Below, piece after piece: positions 43,157 to 55,109 of a stretch of DNA of 64,000 nucleotides (position 1 is the stretch's first letter; every line of letters begins with the position of its first letter). Made by a program: the position numbers and the translations under genes. The notes under the pieces were generated by a model. It had not been told where the DNA came from. It ran no database searches and saw only the letters and a program-made list of their open reading frames with translations. Source of the DNA: Rhodanobacter sp. Soil772 (GTDB lineage Bacteria; Pseudomonadota; Gammaproteobacteria; Xanthomonadales; Rhodanobacteraceae); the NCBI RefSeq assembly GCF_001428385.1, contig NZ_LMSK01000005.1:44299-108298 (forward strand), given 5' to 3'.

Positions 43157-43849
43157 ATGCAACCGCGCGTCGTTCGCGCCTGCCGGAATCCCCGTGTGGA
43201 CGCTGCCAACCCGATCCTGCTCAAGGCTGATGAACTCGGCCGCATCGAGATCGTCGAACGCGACGGCGTGCGGATGATCCGCCGCGACGTTCGCGCCGCG
43301 CGATGGTGGGCGTGGCCGGCCGCCCATCGTGCGGCGGCGCGCGAGGCGCGGGCGCTGGCCCGGCTGGCCGGGATCGACGGCGTACCCGCACTGCTGGGCT
43401 GGGATGGCCGCGAACTGCTGCGCAGCTACATCGCCGGCGCGCCGATGCAGCAGGCGCGGCCGCGCGAACGCGGCTACTACCGTGATGCGCTGCGCCTGCT
43501 GGCGCGGTTGCACCGGCGCGGCATCGTGCACAACGATCTGGCCAAGGAACCGAACTGGCTGGTGCGCGCGGACGGCCGTCCGGCGCTGGTGGATTTCCAG
43601 CTTGCCTGGACCCGCGGCCGCCGTGGCCGCCTGTTCCGGTTGCTGGCGCGCGAGGACCTGCGCCACCTGCTCAAGCACAAGCGCACGTATTGCGCGGGGG
43701 CGTTGAGCGCACGCCAGCGCGCGATCCTCGAAACCCCCGCGCCGCATTCGCGGCTGTGGCGCGCCACCGGCAAGCGGCTGTACAAGCTGGTCGCGCGTCG
43801 CGTGTTCGGTTACTGGGACAACGAAGGCAACGGGCGCGTGCGCGATTGA
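43157..43849 (+). CDS. RIO/lipopolysaccharide-kinase-like protein kinase
   Basis: The 230-residue protein has the catalytic loop HNDLAKEPNWLV (HxDLxKxxN) and a DFQLAW segment as the metal-binding Asp motif, preceded by a long helix rich in Arg and Ala (AAREARALARLAGIDGVPAL). This corresponds to the small RIO1/ABC1-like kinases of proteobacteria, possibly acting on a sugar or lipid. The Lys/ATP-binding motif is weak (VRMIRRDVRAARWW). The substrate is unknown. Confidence 0.75.
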   Translation: MQPRVVRACRNPRVDAANPILLKADELGRIEIVERDGVRMIRRDVRAARWWAWPAAHRAAAREARALARLAGIDGVPALLGWDGRELLRSYIAGAPMQQARPRERGYYRDALRLLARLHRRGIVHNDLAKEPNWLVRADGRPALVDFQLAWTRGRRGRLFRLLAREDLRHLLKHKRTYCAGALSARQRAILETPAPHSRLWRATGKRLYKLVARRVFGYWDNEGNGRVRD

Positions 43850-43868
43850 AGCGTCCGGCACGTAAAAG

Positions 43869-44645
43869 CTACTTCTCCACGAACGCCCGCTCGATCACGT
43901 AGTCGCCCGGTTCGCGCGTGCGCGGTGAGGAGCGGAAGCCGCGGCCGTCGAGCAGGCCGCTCAAGTCGTCCAGCATCGCCGGGCTGCCGCACAGCATCAC
44001 GCGATCGGTGGCCGGGTTCAGCGGCGGCAGGCCGGTCGCCGCGCTCATCACGCCGTCGACGATCGCGTCGGTGATGCGGCCACGGTGGCGGAACGGCTCG
44101 CGCGTCACGGTGGGGTAGTAGATCAGTTTCTCGCGCACCAGCTCGCCCAGGTAATCGTGCTGCGGCAGCTGGTTTTCCAGGTAGTCGGCGTAGGCCAGGT
44201 CGTCGACCCGGCGTACGCCATGGGCCAGCACGATCCTGTCGAAGCGCTCGTAGGTATCCGGGTCGCGGATGATGCTCATGAACGGCGCCAGCCCGGTGCC
44301 GGTGCCGAGCAGGTACAGGTGCCTGCCGGGCTTGAGGTCGGTCAGCACCAGGGTGCCGGTGGGCTTGCGCGTGACGATCAGCGGGTCGCCGGGTTGCAGG
44401 TGCTGCAGGCGCGAGGTGAGCGGGCCGTCGGGCACCTTGATCGAGAAGAACTCCAGGTGTTCCTCCCAGCTGGCGCTGGCGATCGAGTACGCGCGCATCA
44501 GCGGACGGCCGTCCGTTTCCAGCCCGATCATCACGAACTGGCCGCTGTCGAAGCGGAAACCCGGGTCGCGGGTGGTGCGGAAGGAAAACAGCGTGTCGTT
44601 CCAGTGCTGCACGTCGATCACGTGCTCGGTTGCCATTGCCGCCAT
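43869..44645 (-). CDS. fpr: Ferredoxin-NADP(+) reductase
   Basis: The 258-residue flavoprotein transfers electrons between NADPH and ferredoxin or flavodoxin. Motifs are RAYSIAS (FAD), the NADP pyrophosphate loop LLGTGTGLAPFMSII, the VLAHGVR segment and VMLCGSPAMLDDL. The C-terminus ends YVIERAFVEK, the class seen in bacterial subclass I reductases with an acidic, aromatic-poor tail. Start 44645 (MAAMATEHV) is used, with 44636 as an alternative. Confidence 0.93.
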   Translation of the reverse strand: MAAMATEHVIDVQHWNDTLFSFRTTRDPGFRFDSGQFVMIGLETDGRPLMRAYSIASASWEEHLEFFSIKVPDGPLTSRLQHLQPGDPLIVTRKPTGTLVLTDLKPGRHLYLLGTGTGLAPFMSIIRDPDTYERFDRIVLAHGVRRVDDLAYADYLENQLPQHDYLGELVREKLIYYPTVTREPFRHRGRITDAIVDGVMSAATGLPPLNPATDRVMLCGSPAMLDDLSGLLDGRGFRSSPRTREPGDYVIERAFVEK

Positions 44646-45158
44646 GGTCGGTTGTCTCGCGTTGTTGCCGTATCGGTGCCGGGAAGTCGCACGCCGGGCC
44701 ATCCGGCAGGCCGGAGATGGGGACTCGCGGGGAGGGCGGCCGTGGCCGCGGTGCCTTGCGAGCGCCGGGATGGGCGCGGCGACAGCTGCCTAGGATACGC
44801 GAGCGGCCATGAACACGCCCGTTTCGGACGCGGCCATGAGGGCGATGCGGCATCGTGCCGCGTCGCCAGCCATCGCCGGGAGCCGGGTGTCACGACGGAG
44901 CGCCGGTTTTGTGATCGGCGGCCGTTTCTGGTGCAGACAAGGTGATGTATTACGCCAGTCAGCGTTCCAGTACTACGTCGATAACGGCCAAGGATGACAG
45001 CAAGAACAGCCTTGGACTGCAGCGCGGAAACTGCGCATACTCCATCGTCGCCGCTGATCCGGTGCGCCGAGGCCGGATCGCGATGGGTACCAGGGGGATT
45101 TCATGGCGCGCCGATACTGGCGTGCCGGGGTTCTTGCTGGTGACTTCGGGGGCGGACG
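44646..45158 (+). promoter_or_regulatory. Long intergenic region upstream of the sigma-54 activator
   Basis: About 510 bases without a supported gene. A frame from 44942 is open but overlaps the activator in another frame and has no family features. GC dips between about 44940 and 45060. It should contain the promoters of fpr (left) and of the activator (right). No -24/-12 site was found here. Confidence 0.4.
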
Positions 45159-46145
<987 letters not shown>

Positions 46146-46179
46146 TCGCGGCACGCGTTGTGCCCACCATCTTTTGTGC

Positions 46180-46197
46180 CGGGTGCAATGACACCCG
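46180..46197 (+). promoter_or_regulatory. Inverted repeat CGGGTG-N6-CACCCG, candidate enhancer site
   Basis: A perfect 6+6 inverted repeat with a 6-base spacer lies 111 bp upstream of the -24 element. It is preceded by a 7-base direct repeat TTGTGCC (46158 and 46174). It is a plausible binding site for the adjacent activator. Confidence 0.45.
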
Positions 46198-46207
46198 CCG
46201 GGCCATC

Positions 46208-46225
46208 GCAGCGGGTCAACGCTGC
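46208..46225 (+). promoter_or_regulatory. Inverted repeat GCAGCG-N6-CGCTGC, candidate enhancer site
   Basis: A second perfect 6+6 inverted repeat with the same 6-base spacing lies 28 bp after the first (start to start). The arm sequence differs from the first, so only one of the two may be a true site. Confidence 0.35.
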
Positions 46226-46290
46226 CCCATGGGCCGCTGCCCGCGGCGCCGCCAACCCACGTGACAAGCCATTCTGCCGCGCCCGACGCG

Positions 46291-46306
46291 TGGCATGGAT
46301 GTTGCC
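46291..46306 (+). promoter_or_regulatory. Sigma-54 promoter of the contractile injection system operon
   Basis: TGGCATG-GATG-TTGCC matches the -24/-12 consensus, with GG (46292-46293) and GC (46304-46305) exactly 12 bp apart. The first gene starts at 46393, leaving an untranslated leader of about 75 bases. An enhancer-binding protein is encoded directly upstream. Confidence 0.85.
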
Positions 46307-46392
46307 TTTTCAGCTGGCGCCTGCTGCATGACGCAATTCATGCGCAGCGGAACATCCCGCACCGTCGGCGCACGCGTGATCCGGAGGGCGAC

Positions 46393-47736
46393 ATGGCCAA
46401 GCATGAAGATTCTGCGATGAACACCGCACACACGCCGGCAGCGATTCCGTGCTGTCCACCCCTGGTGCCATGTGCGGTTTGCGACGTTCTGAATTTCACT
46501 TATCGGCTGCCGTTTCGCCCAGTGGTGACTGTTGGCGATCAGCGCCAGGCCGTGCCGGTCGAAGTCACCCTGCATTTCCGCCTGACGCGCTGCGCAGGCC
46601 CCCTTTCGCTGGGCGACCCGATATACACCACCACGCTGTTGCCTGGCGAGCAGGTGCGGCTCACCTCCAGCGACCGTCATACCCGCTACAGCTTCGACAG
46701 CGAAACCAACCTCAGCTATCGCAACGAATCCACCTCCGAGGAGTCCTACTACGCGGCCGGCATGGCGTACGGCATGAGCAACCTCGATGTGCTCGACACG
46801 ACCAAGGCCAATTCGTCGTTCAGTTCGTCGTCGGTCAGCGGCGGCGGCGGTGCGGGTATCGATCTGGGCATCTTCAGCATCGGCGGTTCGGTCGCCGCCA
46901 GCTCCCATGACGCCCACTCCACCAGCACGCTGGCGCACTCGCTGAGCCAGCATTCACAGACACTGCAGCAGCACATGGAGGTCAGCACGCGCGCTGCGGC
47001 GTCGACCTCGATCGGCGAAGTGGCCACCCGCAGTCACCAGCAGGGCGAATCCGAGGATCAGTACGAGTCGGCCACGCGCACCTTCAGCAACCCCAACCAT
47101 TGCCACGCCATCACGTTTTTCTTCTACCGCATCAACAAATGCCAGACGGTCAAATTCGAACTGGTGAGCATTGAGCGCCGCGTCGACGACCCGCTGGCGC
47201 CCACATCGGTGGCGTTGAATCCGCCGAAGCCGGCCACCGGAGTCGCGGTTCATTCCAGTGCGGTACTCGCCACAGGCGCGAATCGCCTCGATGTCGCACG
47301 CCGTGCCCTGGATAGCGTGGCGGTCGAACAGGCCGGCGTCGGCCCGGCTGCCGGGGTACTGCTCGGTCGGTCGTTCACGAATTTCACCCACGCCGCACCG
47401 ATACCCGTGGACGCTCGGCGGGCCGCCCTGAAACAGGTGGATCAGGATCTGGTGAAGGAAGGCCTGCTGGACAAGGAGGGTGGAACGGTTTCCGCAGCGG
47501 CGCAGAAAACGCTCGGCTGGGAAAAGACCATGGCGATTCCTACACCGGGTGTTCTCGTCAAGGGATGCCTGGACGACTGCGATATCTGCGAGCCGGAACT
47601 CAAGCAGCAGATCGCGCTCGATCTGGTGCGCCGGGATCTCGAGAATCAACTGTTGAAGAAGCAGATCGACCTGCTGGAGAAATCACAGGAATACCGCTGT
47701 TGTCCGGCGGCTGAAACCGAGACCGTCACGCACTAG
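46393..47736 (+). CDS. First gene of the injection-system operon; unknown function
   Basis: The 447-residue protein has a Cys-rich N-terminal stretch (AIPCCPPLVPCAVCDVLNFT) and a segment with LLPGEQVRLTSSDRHTRYSF. A Ser/Gly-rich central region (SSFSSSSVSGGGGAGIDLGI) is followed by a His/Gln-rich helix and TFSNPNHCHAITFFFYRINK. The C-terminal third ends in a probable coiled coil (LDLVRRDLENQLLKKQIDLL) after CLDDCDICEPE. There is no signal or TM. GGAGG lies 5 bases before ATG 46393; a longer open frame to the left would run over the promoter. I know no function. Its place as promoter-proximal gene suggests a structural or regulatory particle component. Confidence 0.8.
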   Translation: MAKHEDSAMNTAHTPAAIPCCPPLVPCAVCDVLNFTYRLPFRPVVTVGDQRQAVPVEVTLHFRLTRCAGPLSLGDPIYTTTLLPGEQVRLTSSDRHTRYSFDSETNLSYRNESTSEESYYAAGMAYGMSNLDVLDTTKANSSFSSSSVSGGGGAGIDLGIFSIGGSVAASSHDAHSTSTLAHSLSQHSQTLQQHMEVSTRAAASTSIGEVATRSHQQGESEDQYESATRTFSNPNHCHAITFFFYRINKCQTVKFELVSIERRVDDPLAPTSVALNPPKPATGVAVHSSAVLATGANRLDVARRALDSVAVEQAGVGPAAGVLLGRSFTNFTHAAPIPVDARRAALKQVDQDLVKEGLLDKEGGTVSAAAQKTLGWEKTMAIPTPGVLVKGCLDDCDICEPELKQQIALDLVRRDLENQLLKKQIDLLEKSQEYRCCPAAETETVTH

Positions 47737-47792
47737 TTGCCATCTCGCCGAATCGGTTCGGGTCGCTTGGGCATCTGAGCAGAGGCTGGGTC

Positions 47793-48071
47793 ATGACGAA
47801 ACCGCGGAGCAGAGACGCGGGGGACGAAGGCGGTGGCGAAATCGAGATGTCGGTGCTCGCCTATCTGCAGCGTCACCCGCAAGCAGCGGACACCCTCCGC
47901 GGCATCGTCAACTGGTGGTTGCCGCGGCAGCGCTATGAAATCAGCTGCCAGCGTATCGAACATGTCCTGGGTCGGCTGGTGACCGAGGGGCTGCTGCATC
48001 GCGACGAGTTGCCCGATGGCGAAGTGTTGTATGCGCTGAACAAGCACAAGAAACCGCCGCAGCCGAACTGA
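47793..48071 (+). CDS. Small winged-helix-like protein in the injection-system operon
   Basis: The 92-residue protein has a helical core reading VLAYLQRHPQAADTLRGIVN, then WWLPRQRYEISCQRIEHVLG and RLVTEGLLHRDELPDGEVLY. This is the pattern of a winged helix (helix-helix-recognition helix-wing). It could bind DNA or serve as a protein adaptor. It lies 56 bases after the first operon gene and 36 before the sheath gene. Confidence 0.75.
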   Translation: MTKPRSRDAGDEGGGEIEMSVLAYLQRHPQAADTLRGIVNWWLPRQRYEISCQRIEHVLGRLVTEGLLHRDELPDGEVLYALNKHKKPPQPN

Positions 48072-48107
48072 CTGCGACACGGGTTTTCACGACGGAGGAC
48101 CGATCCC

Positions 48108-49709
48108 ATGCCATCTTCGCTCACCTATCCGGGCGTCTACATCGAGGAAATTCCCAGCGGCGTCCGCACCATCACCGGGGTGGCCACCTCGATCACCGCC
48201 TTCGTCGGCCGCGCCGCCCGCGGACCGGCCGATGCCGACACGGAAAGCCCGGTCATCATCAACAGCTACGGCGATTTCGAGCGCAACTTCGGCAGCCTCG
48301 ACCCGGCCTATCCGATGGGCTATGCCGTGCGCGACTTCTACCTCAACGGCGGCGCCCAGGCGGCGATCGTGCGGCTGTACAAGGGCACCGACGGCAAGCC
48401 GGCGAAGGCGGTCGTCGCGATCGCCAACCTGCCGCTGGAGGCGGCCACCGCCGGCAGCTGGGGCAACCAGTTGCGCGTGCGCGTCGACAGCAATGTGTCG
48501 CCCGATATTGCCACCAGCTTCGGGCTGGCGGTCGGCGATCTGTTCAACCTTACCGTGCGCGACATGGCCAGCGGCACCCAGGAAAGTTTCCTCAACCTCA
48601 GCGTGAAGGAAAGCCCGCGCCGGGTCGACCGCGTGCTGAAGGCGGGCTCCGCGTTGCTGCGCGTGGCCGCCGCGCCTGCGCTGACGGACAGCGTGCCGAC
48701 CGCCCATGCCGCTGCGCCGGCGGGCAAGACTGTATGGGACGACGACACGTCCTCCACCGGTGTGGCTGCGCCAGCGGGGCAGGCCGTTGACAGCGCGGCG
48801 CTGGATGACAACACCTACCTGGGCAACGCCGACGCCAAGACCGGCATCTACGCGCTGAAGAAGACCGACCTGTTCAACCTGCTGTGCATTCCGCCCGACC
48901 TGCGTGGAGGCAACACGTCCAAGCCGGTCTACCAGAACGCGATGGCGCTCTGCGTGGAACGGCGTGCCTTGCTGATTGTCGATGCGCCGACCGAATGGGG
49001 CAGCGCCGGCGCCATCACCCCGGCCGTGCTGGCTGCCCTTGGCCTCACCGGCATCGCCGCGCGCAACGCCGCGCTGTACTTCCCGCGGGTGATCGAGTCG
49101 GACCCGAAGCGCCAGGGCCAGCTCGACACCTTCGTGCCCTGCGGCATCGTCGCCGGGGTGATGGCGCGCACCGATACGCAACGCGGCGTGTGGAAGGCGC
49201 CGGCCGGCATCGACGCGGCGCTGAACGGCGTGCAGGGGCTCGCCGCCACGCTCAACGACGCCGAGAACGGCATGCTCAATCCGCTCGGCGTGAACTGCCT
49301 GCGCAGCTTCCCGCTGGTCGGCCCGGTGGCATGGGGTTCGCGCACGCTGCGCGGCGCCGACCTGCTCGCCGACGAATACAAGTACGTGCCGGTGCGCCGG
49401 CTCGCGCTGTACATCGAGGAGAGCCTGTTCCGCGGCACCCAGTGGGTGGTGTTCGAGCCGAACGACGAGCCGCTGTGGTCGCAGATCCGCCTCAACGTGG
49501 GCGCCTTCATGCAGAACCTGTTCCGCCAGGGCGCGTTCCAGGGCAAGACGCCGAACGACGCCTACTTCGTGAAGTGCGACAAGGAAACCACCACGCAGAA
49601 CGACATTAACCTCGGCATCGTCAACATCGTGGTCGGATTCGCGCCGCTCAAGCCCGCCGAGTTCGTGGTCATCCAGCTGCAGCAGATGGCCGGCCAGATC
49701 CAGACCTGA
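48108..49709 (+). CDS. Contractile tail sheath protein
   Basis: The 533-residue protein begins MPSSLTYPGVYIEEIPSGVR, the hallmark of phage and eCIS sheath subunits (TPGVYIEE.PSG.R.I.GV.TS...F.G). ITAFVGRAARGPAD and the motif LNGGAQAAIVRLY follow. The conserved C-terminal sheath domain (about 400-530) includes GARTLRG-like WGSRTLRGADLLADEYKYV, RRLALYIEESL, WVVFEPNDEPLW and a final NIVVGFAPLKPAEFVVIQ. It forms the outer contractile cylinder whose shortening drives the inner tube through a target membrane. GGAGG precedes the start. It is the only sheath gene in view. Confidence 0.96.
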   Translation: MPSSLTYPGVYIEEIPSGVRTITGVATSITAFVGRAARGPADADTESPVIINSYGDFERNFGSLDPAYPMGYAVRDFYLNGGAQAAIVRLYKGTDGKPAKAVVAIANLPLEAATAGSWGNQLRVRVDSNVSPDIATSFGLAVGDLFNLTVRDMASGTQESFLNLSVKESPRRVDRVLKAGSALLRVAAAPALTDSVPTAHAAAPAGKTVWDDDTSSTGVAAPAGQAVDSAALDDNTYLGNADAKTGIYALKKTDLFNLLCIPPDLRGGNTSKPVYQNAMALCVERRALLIVDAPTEWGSAGAITPAVLAALGLTGIAARNAALYFPRVIESDPKRQGQLDTFVPCGIVAGVMARTDTQRGVWKAPAGIDAALNGVQGLAATLNDAENGMLNPLGVNCLRSFPLVGPVAWGSRTLRGADLLADEYKYVPVRRLALYIEESLFRGTQWVVFEPNDEPLWSQIRLNVGAFMQNLFRQGAFQGKTPNDAYFVKCDKETTTQNDINLGIVNIVVGFAPLKPAEFVVIQLQQMAGQIQT

Positions 49710-49719
49710 GGAAACCACC

Positions 49720-50247
49720 ATGGCTCAGTTCAGCGTCAATGCGCAGCGCTTCGATCCGTACAAGAACTTCAAGTTCCGGGTGAAATGGGACGGCCGCTAC
49801 GTGGCCGGGGTCAGCAAGGTGTCGGGCCTGAAGCGCACCACCGAGGTGGTCAAGCACCGCGAGGGCGGCGACCCCAGCAGCACACGCAAGTCGCCCGGGC
49901 GCACCGAGTACGAGGCGATCACCATCGAGCGCGGCGTCACCCACGACAGCGAGTTCGAGAAGTGGGCGAACAAGGTGTGGAACTTCGGCGCCGGACTCGG
50001 CGCGGAAGTCTCGCTGAAGGACTTCCGCAAAGATCTGATCCTGGAGGTCTACAACGAGGCCGGCCAGCTCGCGCTGGCGTACAAGCTGTATCGCTGCTGG
50101 GTCTCGGAGTACCAGGCGATGCCCGACCTGGACGCGAACGCGAACGCGGTGGCGATCCAGCACCTGAAGCTCGAGAACGAGGGCTGGGAGCGCGACGTCG
50201 GCGTGCCGGAGCCGGCCGAGTCGAGCTTCACCGTGCCCGCCGGCTGA
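49720..50247 (+). CDS. Inner tube protein (T4 gp19-like)
   Basis: The 175-residue protein matches the eCIS/T4 gp19 tube family: DPYKNFKFRVKWDGRYVAGV near the N-terminus, SGLKRTTEVVKHREGGDPSS, TRKSPGRTEYEAITIERGVT, and the C-terminal WVSEYQAMPDLDANANAVAI. It stacks as hexameric rings inside the sheath. It is 10 bases behind the sheath gene. Afp/PVC particles have two or more tube paralogues; here one is seen plus the CIS_tube protein at 60344. Confidence 0.95.
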   Translation: MAQFSVNAQRFDPYKNFKFRVKWDGRYVAGVSKVSGLKRTTEVVKHREGGDPSSTRKSPGRTEYEAITIERGVTHDSEFEKWANKVWNFGAGLGAEVSLKDFRKDLILEVYNEAGQLALAYKLYRCWVSEYQAMPDLDANANAVAIQHLKLENEGWERDVGVPEPAESSFTVPAG

Positions 50248-50252
50248 GCGTC

Positions 50253-50990
50253 ATGCATACACCCACGCCCGCGCAGCTGCTGCAGGTCTGGGAACGCGGG
50301 GGCGACCCGTCCGCCGCGGCGCGCGGGCTGTTGCTGCTCGGCTGCAGCTGCGACGACGAAAGTTCCGTCGAGGCGCTGGCGGCGTTGCCGCTGGGCCGGC
50401 GCGATGCGCTGCTGCTGGAGTTGCGCGAGCGCCTGTTCGGCGCGGCGATCGACGCGGTGGCGACGTGCCCGCATTGCGCGGCCACGGTCGAGGCGACGTT
50501 CCGCTGCGATGACCTGCGGTTGCCGGATGCGGACGCCGCCGCCTCCACGCTGGAACATGCCGCGCGTGGCATTCGCGTGCAGTTCCGTCTGCCGGACAGC
50601 CGCGACCTGCTGGCATTGGAAAACTGCGGCGATGCCGAAGCCGCGCGCGCGCTGCTGCTCGATCGTTGCGTGTTCGACGCTCGATTCGGCGACGAAGCGC
50701 ACGAGCCGCGCAGTTTGCCGCACGAGCTGCAGGCGGAGATCGCACAGGCGATGGCGCAGGCCGATCCGCAAGCCGACTTGCAACTGGCGTTCCGCTGCCC
50801 GGACTGCGATCACGAGTGGCAGCCGCTGTTCGATATCGCCCGTTTCCTGTGGCAGGAGCTGCACGCGTGGGCGCTGCACATGCTGCGCGAAGTGGACACG
50901 CTGGCCGCGACCTACCACTGGGCCGAGGCCGACATCCTCGCGCTGAGCCCGCGCCGCCGCCAGGCTTACCTGGAGCTGTGCGCGCCATGA
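50253..50990 (+). CDS. Baseplate-associated protein with two Cys pairs (T4 gp26/baseplate-hub-chaperone-like)
   Basis: The 245-residue protein has CPHC (near residue 72) and CPDC (near residue 190) pairs that probably form a zinc ribbon. An N-terminal WERGGDPSAAARGLLLLGC precedes the first pair and LPLGRRDALLLELRERLFGA follows it. The second half (RFLWQELHAWALHMLREVDT, YHWAEADILALSPRRRQAYL) matches the C-terminal region of the T4_baseplate family found in many eCIS loci. It probably helps baseplate assembly. It starts 5 bases after the tube gene and its stop overlaps the next ATG. Confidence 0.75.
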   Translation: MHTPTPAQLLQVWERGGDPSAAARGLLLLGCSCDDESSVEALAALPLGRRDALLLELRERLFGAAIDAVATCPHCAATVEATFRCDDLRLPDADAAASTLEHAARGIRVQFRLPDSRDLLALENCGDAEAARALLLDRCVFDARFGDEAHEPRSLPHELQAEIAQAMAQADPQADLQLAFRCPDCDHEWQPLFDIARFLWQELHAWALHMLREVDTLAATYHWAEADILALSPRRRQAYLELCAP

Positions 50991-51736
50991 GCGATTTCCT
51001 CGACCGGCTGGCGGCACGCGCGATCGGCAGCGAAACCACGCTGGCGCCGCGACTGCCGTCGCTGTTCGAGCCGCTGCAGCGCGCGCCGATCATGCCGCTG
51101 GCCGATGCGGGCGAGGCGCCGCCGGACCGGCGCGAGGCAGCGCCCGCCATTCACGCGGTGCCGGTCGAGGCGCCGGCAAGTGCCGCACCCGCGAGTACGT
51201 CGACGCTGCCGGTTGCAGCACCCGTCGCGCCCATCGAGCACGTGGTGGCGGCGGTGCCGGCAAGCGCTGCCGCGAGCGCAGCGCAGCCCGCATCGGCACC
51301 ATCGATCGTCAGCGGGCGGGCTCCCATGCCCGCGGCCGACCGTGCCGCGTCGCCACCCGTATCGGCGCGTCCGGCCGCGGCTACGCCACCGCTACCGGTA
51401 CAGCCACGGCAGACGCGCGTCGCGCCGGATCACCAGGAGACGGCGCGGACGCCAGCATCGAACGGCGTCTTGTTGCCCGCGCCTGCGCCGGTGTTTGCCG
51501 CGACGCTCACGGCGCCCGCACGATCCGGGCGCACCGTCGCCGCGCGGGCCGCTGCCGCGCGAGACGAAGGCAACGCCGCTGCCGCCACGACCGAGCCGGT
51601 GGTGCACGTCAGCATCGGCCGGCTCGAAGTGCGCGCCGCGCCGGTGGCCGCCGCCTCACCGCGCCGTCGCGAAAGTCCGCAGCCGAGCAGCCTCGACGAT
51701 TACCTGCGCCAGCGTGGCGGCAAGGCGTCGCCATGA
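50987..51736 (+). CDS. Low-complexity Ala/Pro-rich eCIS protein with conserved ends
   Basis: The 249-residue protein has a short ordered N-terminus (MSDFLDRLAARAIGSETTLA, then PRLPSLFEP), a long Ala/Pro/Ser/Val linker (about 45-205), the motif VVHVSIGRLEVRA near residue 210 and a C-terminal SSLDDYLRQRGG. The xVxIGRxEVRA motif and disordered middle recur in eCIS operons between baseplate and DUF4255 genes. The role is unknown, and linker or assembly scaffold is a guess. It overlaps both neighbours by 4 bases (ATGA). Confidence 0.8.
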   Translation: MSDFLDRLAARAIGSETTLAPRLPSLFEPLQRAPIMPLADAGEAPPDRREAAPAIHAVPVEAPASAAPASTSTLPVAAPVAPIEHVVAAVPASAAASAAQPASAPSIVSGRAPMPAADRAASPPVSARPAAATPPLPVQPRQTRVAPDHQETARTPASNGVLLPAPAPVFAATLTAPARSGRTVAARAAAARDEGNAAAATTEPVVHVSIGRLEVRAAPVAAASPRRRESPQPSSLDDYLRQRGGKASP

Positions 51737-52973
51737 GCAACGTGCTGGCGATCGCCGCGACCACGCGCACGCTCCGCAATCTGCTGCTGGCGCAGATGCC
51801 CGCGCTGGATGCCGAGCTGAGCGATCTGGAAGTGACCCTGCAGCCGCCGGACGTGGCGCGCAAGGGCATCAGCAAGGCGCAGCTCAACCTGTTCCTGTAT
51901 CAGGTGGTCGCCAATGCCGCCTGGCGCAATCTCGACCTGCCCGGCCAGGTGCGTCCTGGCGAGACTGCGCCGCCGCCGCTGGCGCTGAACCTGCACTACG
52001 TGATCACCGCCTGGGGCCGCGGCGAGAACGACAACGACGCGATCAGCCAGCGCGTGCTGGCCGCGGCGATGAGCACCCTGCACGACCGCGGCGTGCTCGA
52101 CGGCAACGACATCCGCAACGCGCTGCCGGACAACGACCTGGCCGGCCAGGTCGAGCGCGTGCGCGTCACCCCGCTGCCGCAGAGTGTGGACGAGCTGTCC
52201 CGGCTGTGGACCGCGTTCCAGACCAACTACCGCACCTCGGCCGTGTACGAGGCGGCGGTGGTGTTGATCGACAGCCAGGCCGCGATGCGCGCGCCGCTGC
52301 CGGTGCTGCGGCGCGGCCCGCAGGATCGCGGCGTGATCGCCACCGCGTCCGCCGCCGCGATGCTCGATGCGCTCGACTATCCGCGCCACCAGGCTGCCGT
52401 GCGCCTCGGCGAGGACATCGTGCTGAACGGTCGCCAGCTCGCGACGGATCACGCGCTGGCCCGCTTCAGCAGTCTGCGTCTGGACGCGCCGGTCGATCTC
52501 GCACCGCAACCCGGCGACACGGCCGGCACGTTGCGTGTGCATCTCGCCGACACCGCCGACGATGCCGATGCCGTCGCGCGCTGGGCGCCAGGCATCTACA
52601 CCGTGGCCCTGCTGGTACAGCCGCCCGGACTGCCGCCGCTGCTCAGCAACGAGCTGCCGCTGGTACTGGCGCCGCGCATCACGCTCGGCTCGCTCGCCGC
52701 CGCGGCCGGCGACTTTGCCTTGAACCTCACCTGCGCGCCGCGCATTCGCGACGGTCAGCGCGTGTTCCTGCTGTTCGGCGATCGCCTGCTGGCGCCGGCC
52801 AGCTTCAACAATCCGGCCGATACGCATCAGCCGACCGCGCTGGTCTTTCAGCTCACCGGCGTGGCCGCGGGCACGTACACCGTGCGCCTTCGTGTGGATG
52901 GCGCCGACAGCATCCCGGTCGACTTCAGCGGCAGCGCGCCCGCGTTCGCCGCGAACCAGCAGGTGATCGTGTC

Positions 52974-52977
<4 letters not shown>
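51733..52977 (+). CDS. DUF4255 (Pvc16/Afp16-like) tail terminator protein
   Basis: The N-terminal half of the 414-residue protein is DUF4255: VLAIAATTRTLRNLLLAQMP, VTLQPPDVARKGISKAQLNL, FLYQVVANAAWRN and PPPLALNLHYVITAWGRGEN, then HDRGVLDG. DUF4255 proteins cap the sheath-tube end away from the baseplate. The C-terminal ~170 residues form immunoglobulin-like strands (LRVHLADTADDADAVARWAP, GTYTVRLRVDGADSIPVDFS), an extension seen in eCIS versions. It is coupled to both neighbours by 4-base overlaps. Confidence 0.93.

Positions 52978-55105
<2,128 letters not shown>

Positions 55106-55109
<4 letters not shown>

Noticed and set aside
51105..52973. Long plus-strand frame upstream of the ATPase start
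   Set aside because: It is the same frame as the ATPase but overlaps two well-supported genes. The ATG at 52974 with the 4-base overlap is the likely start.
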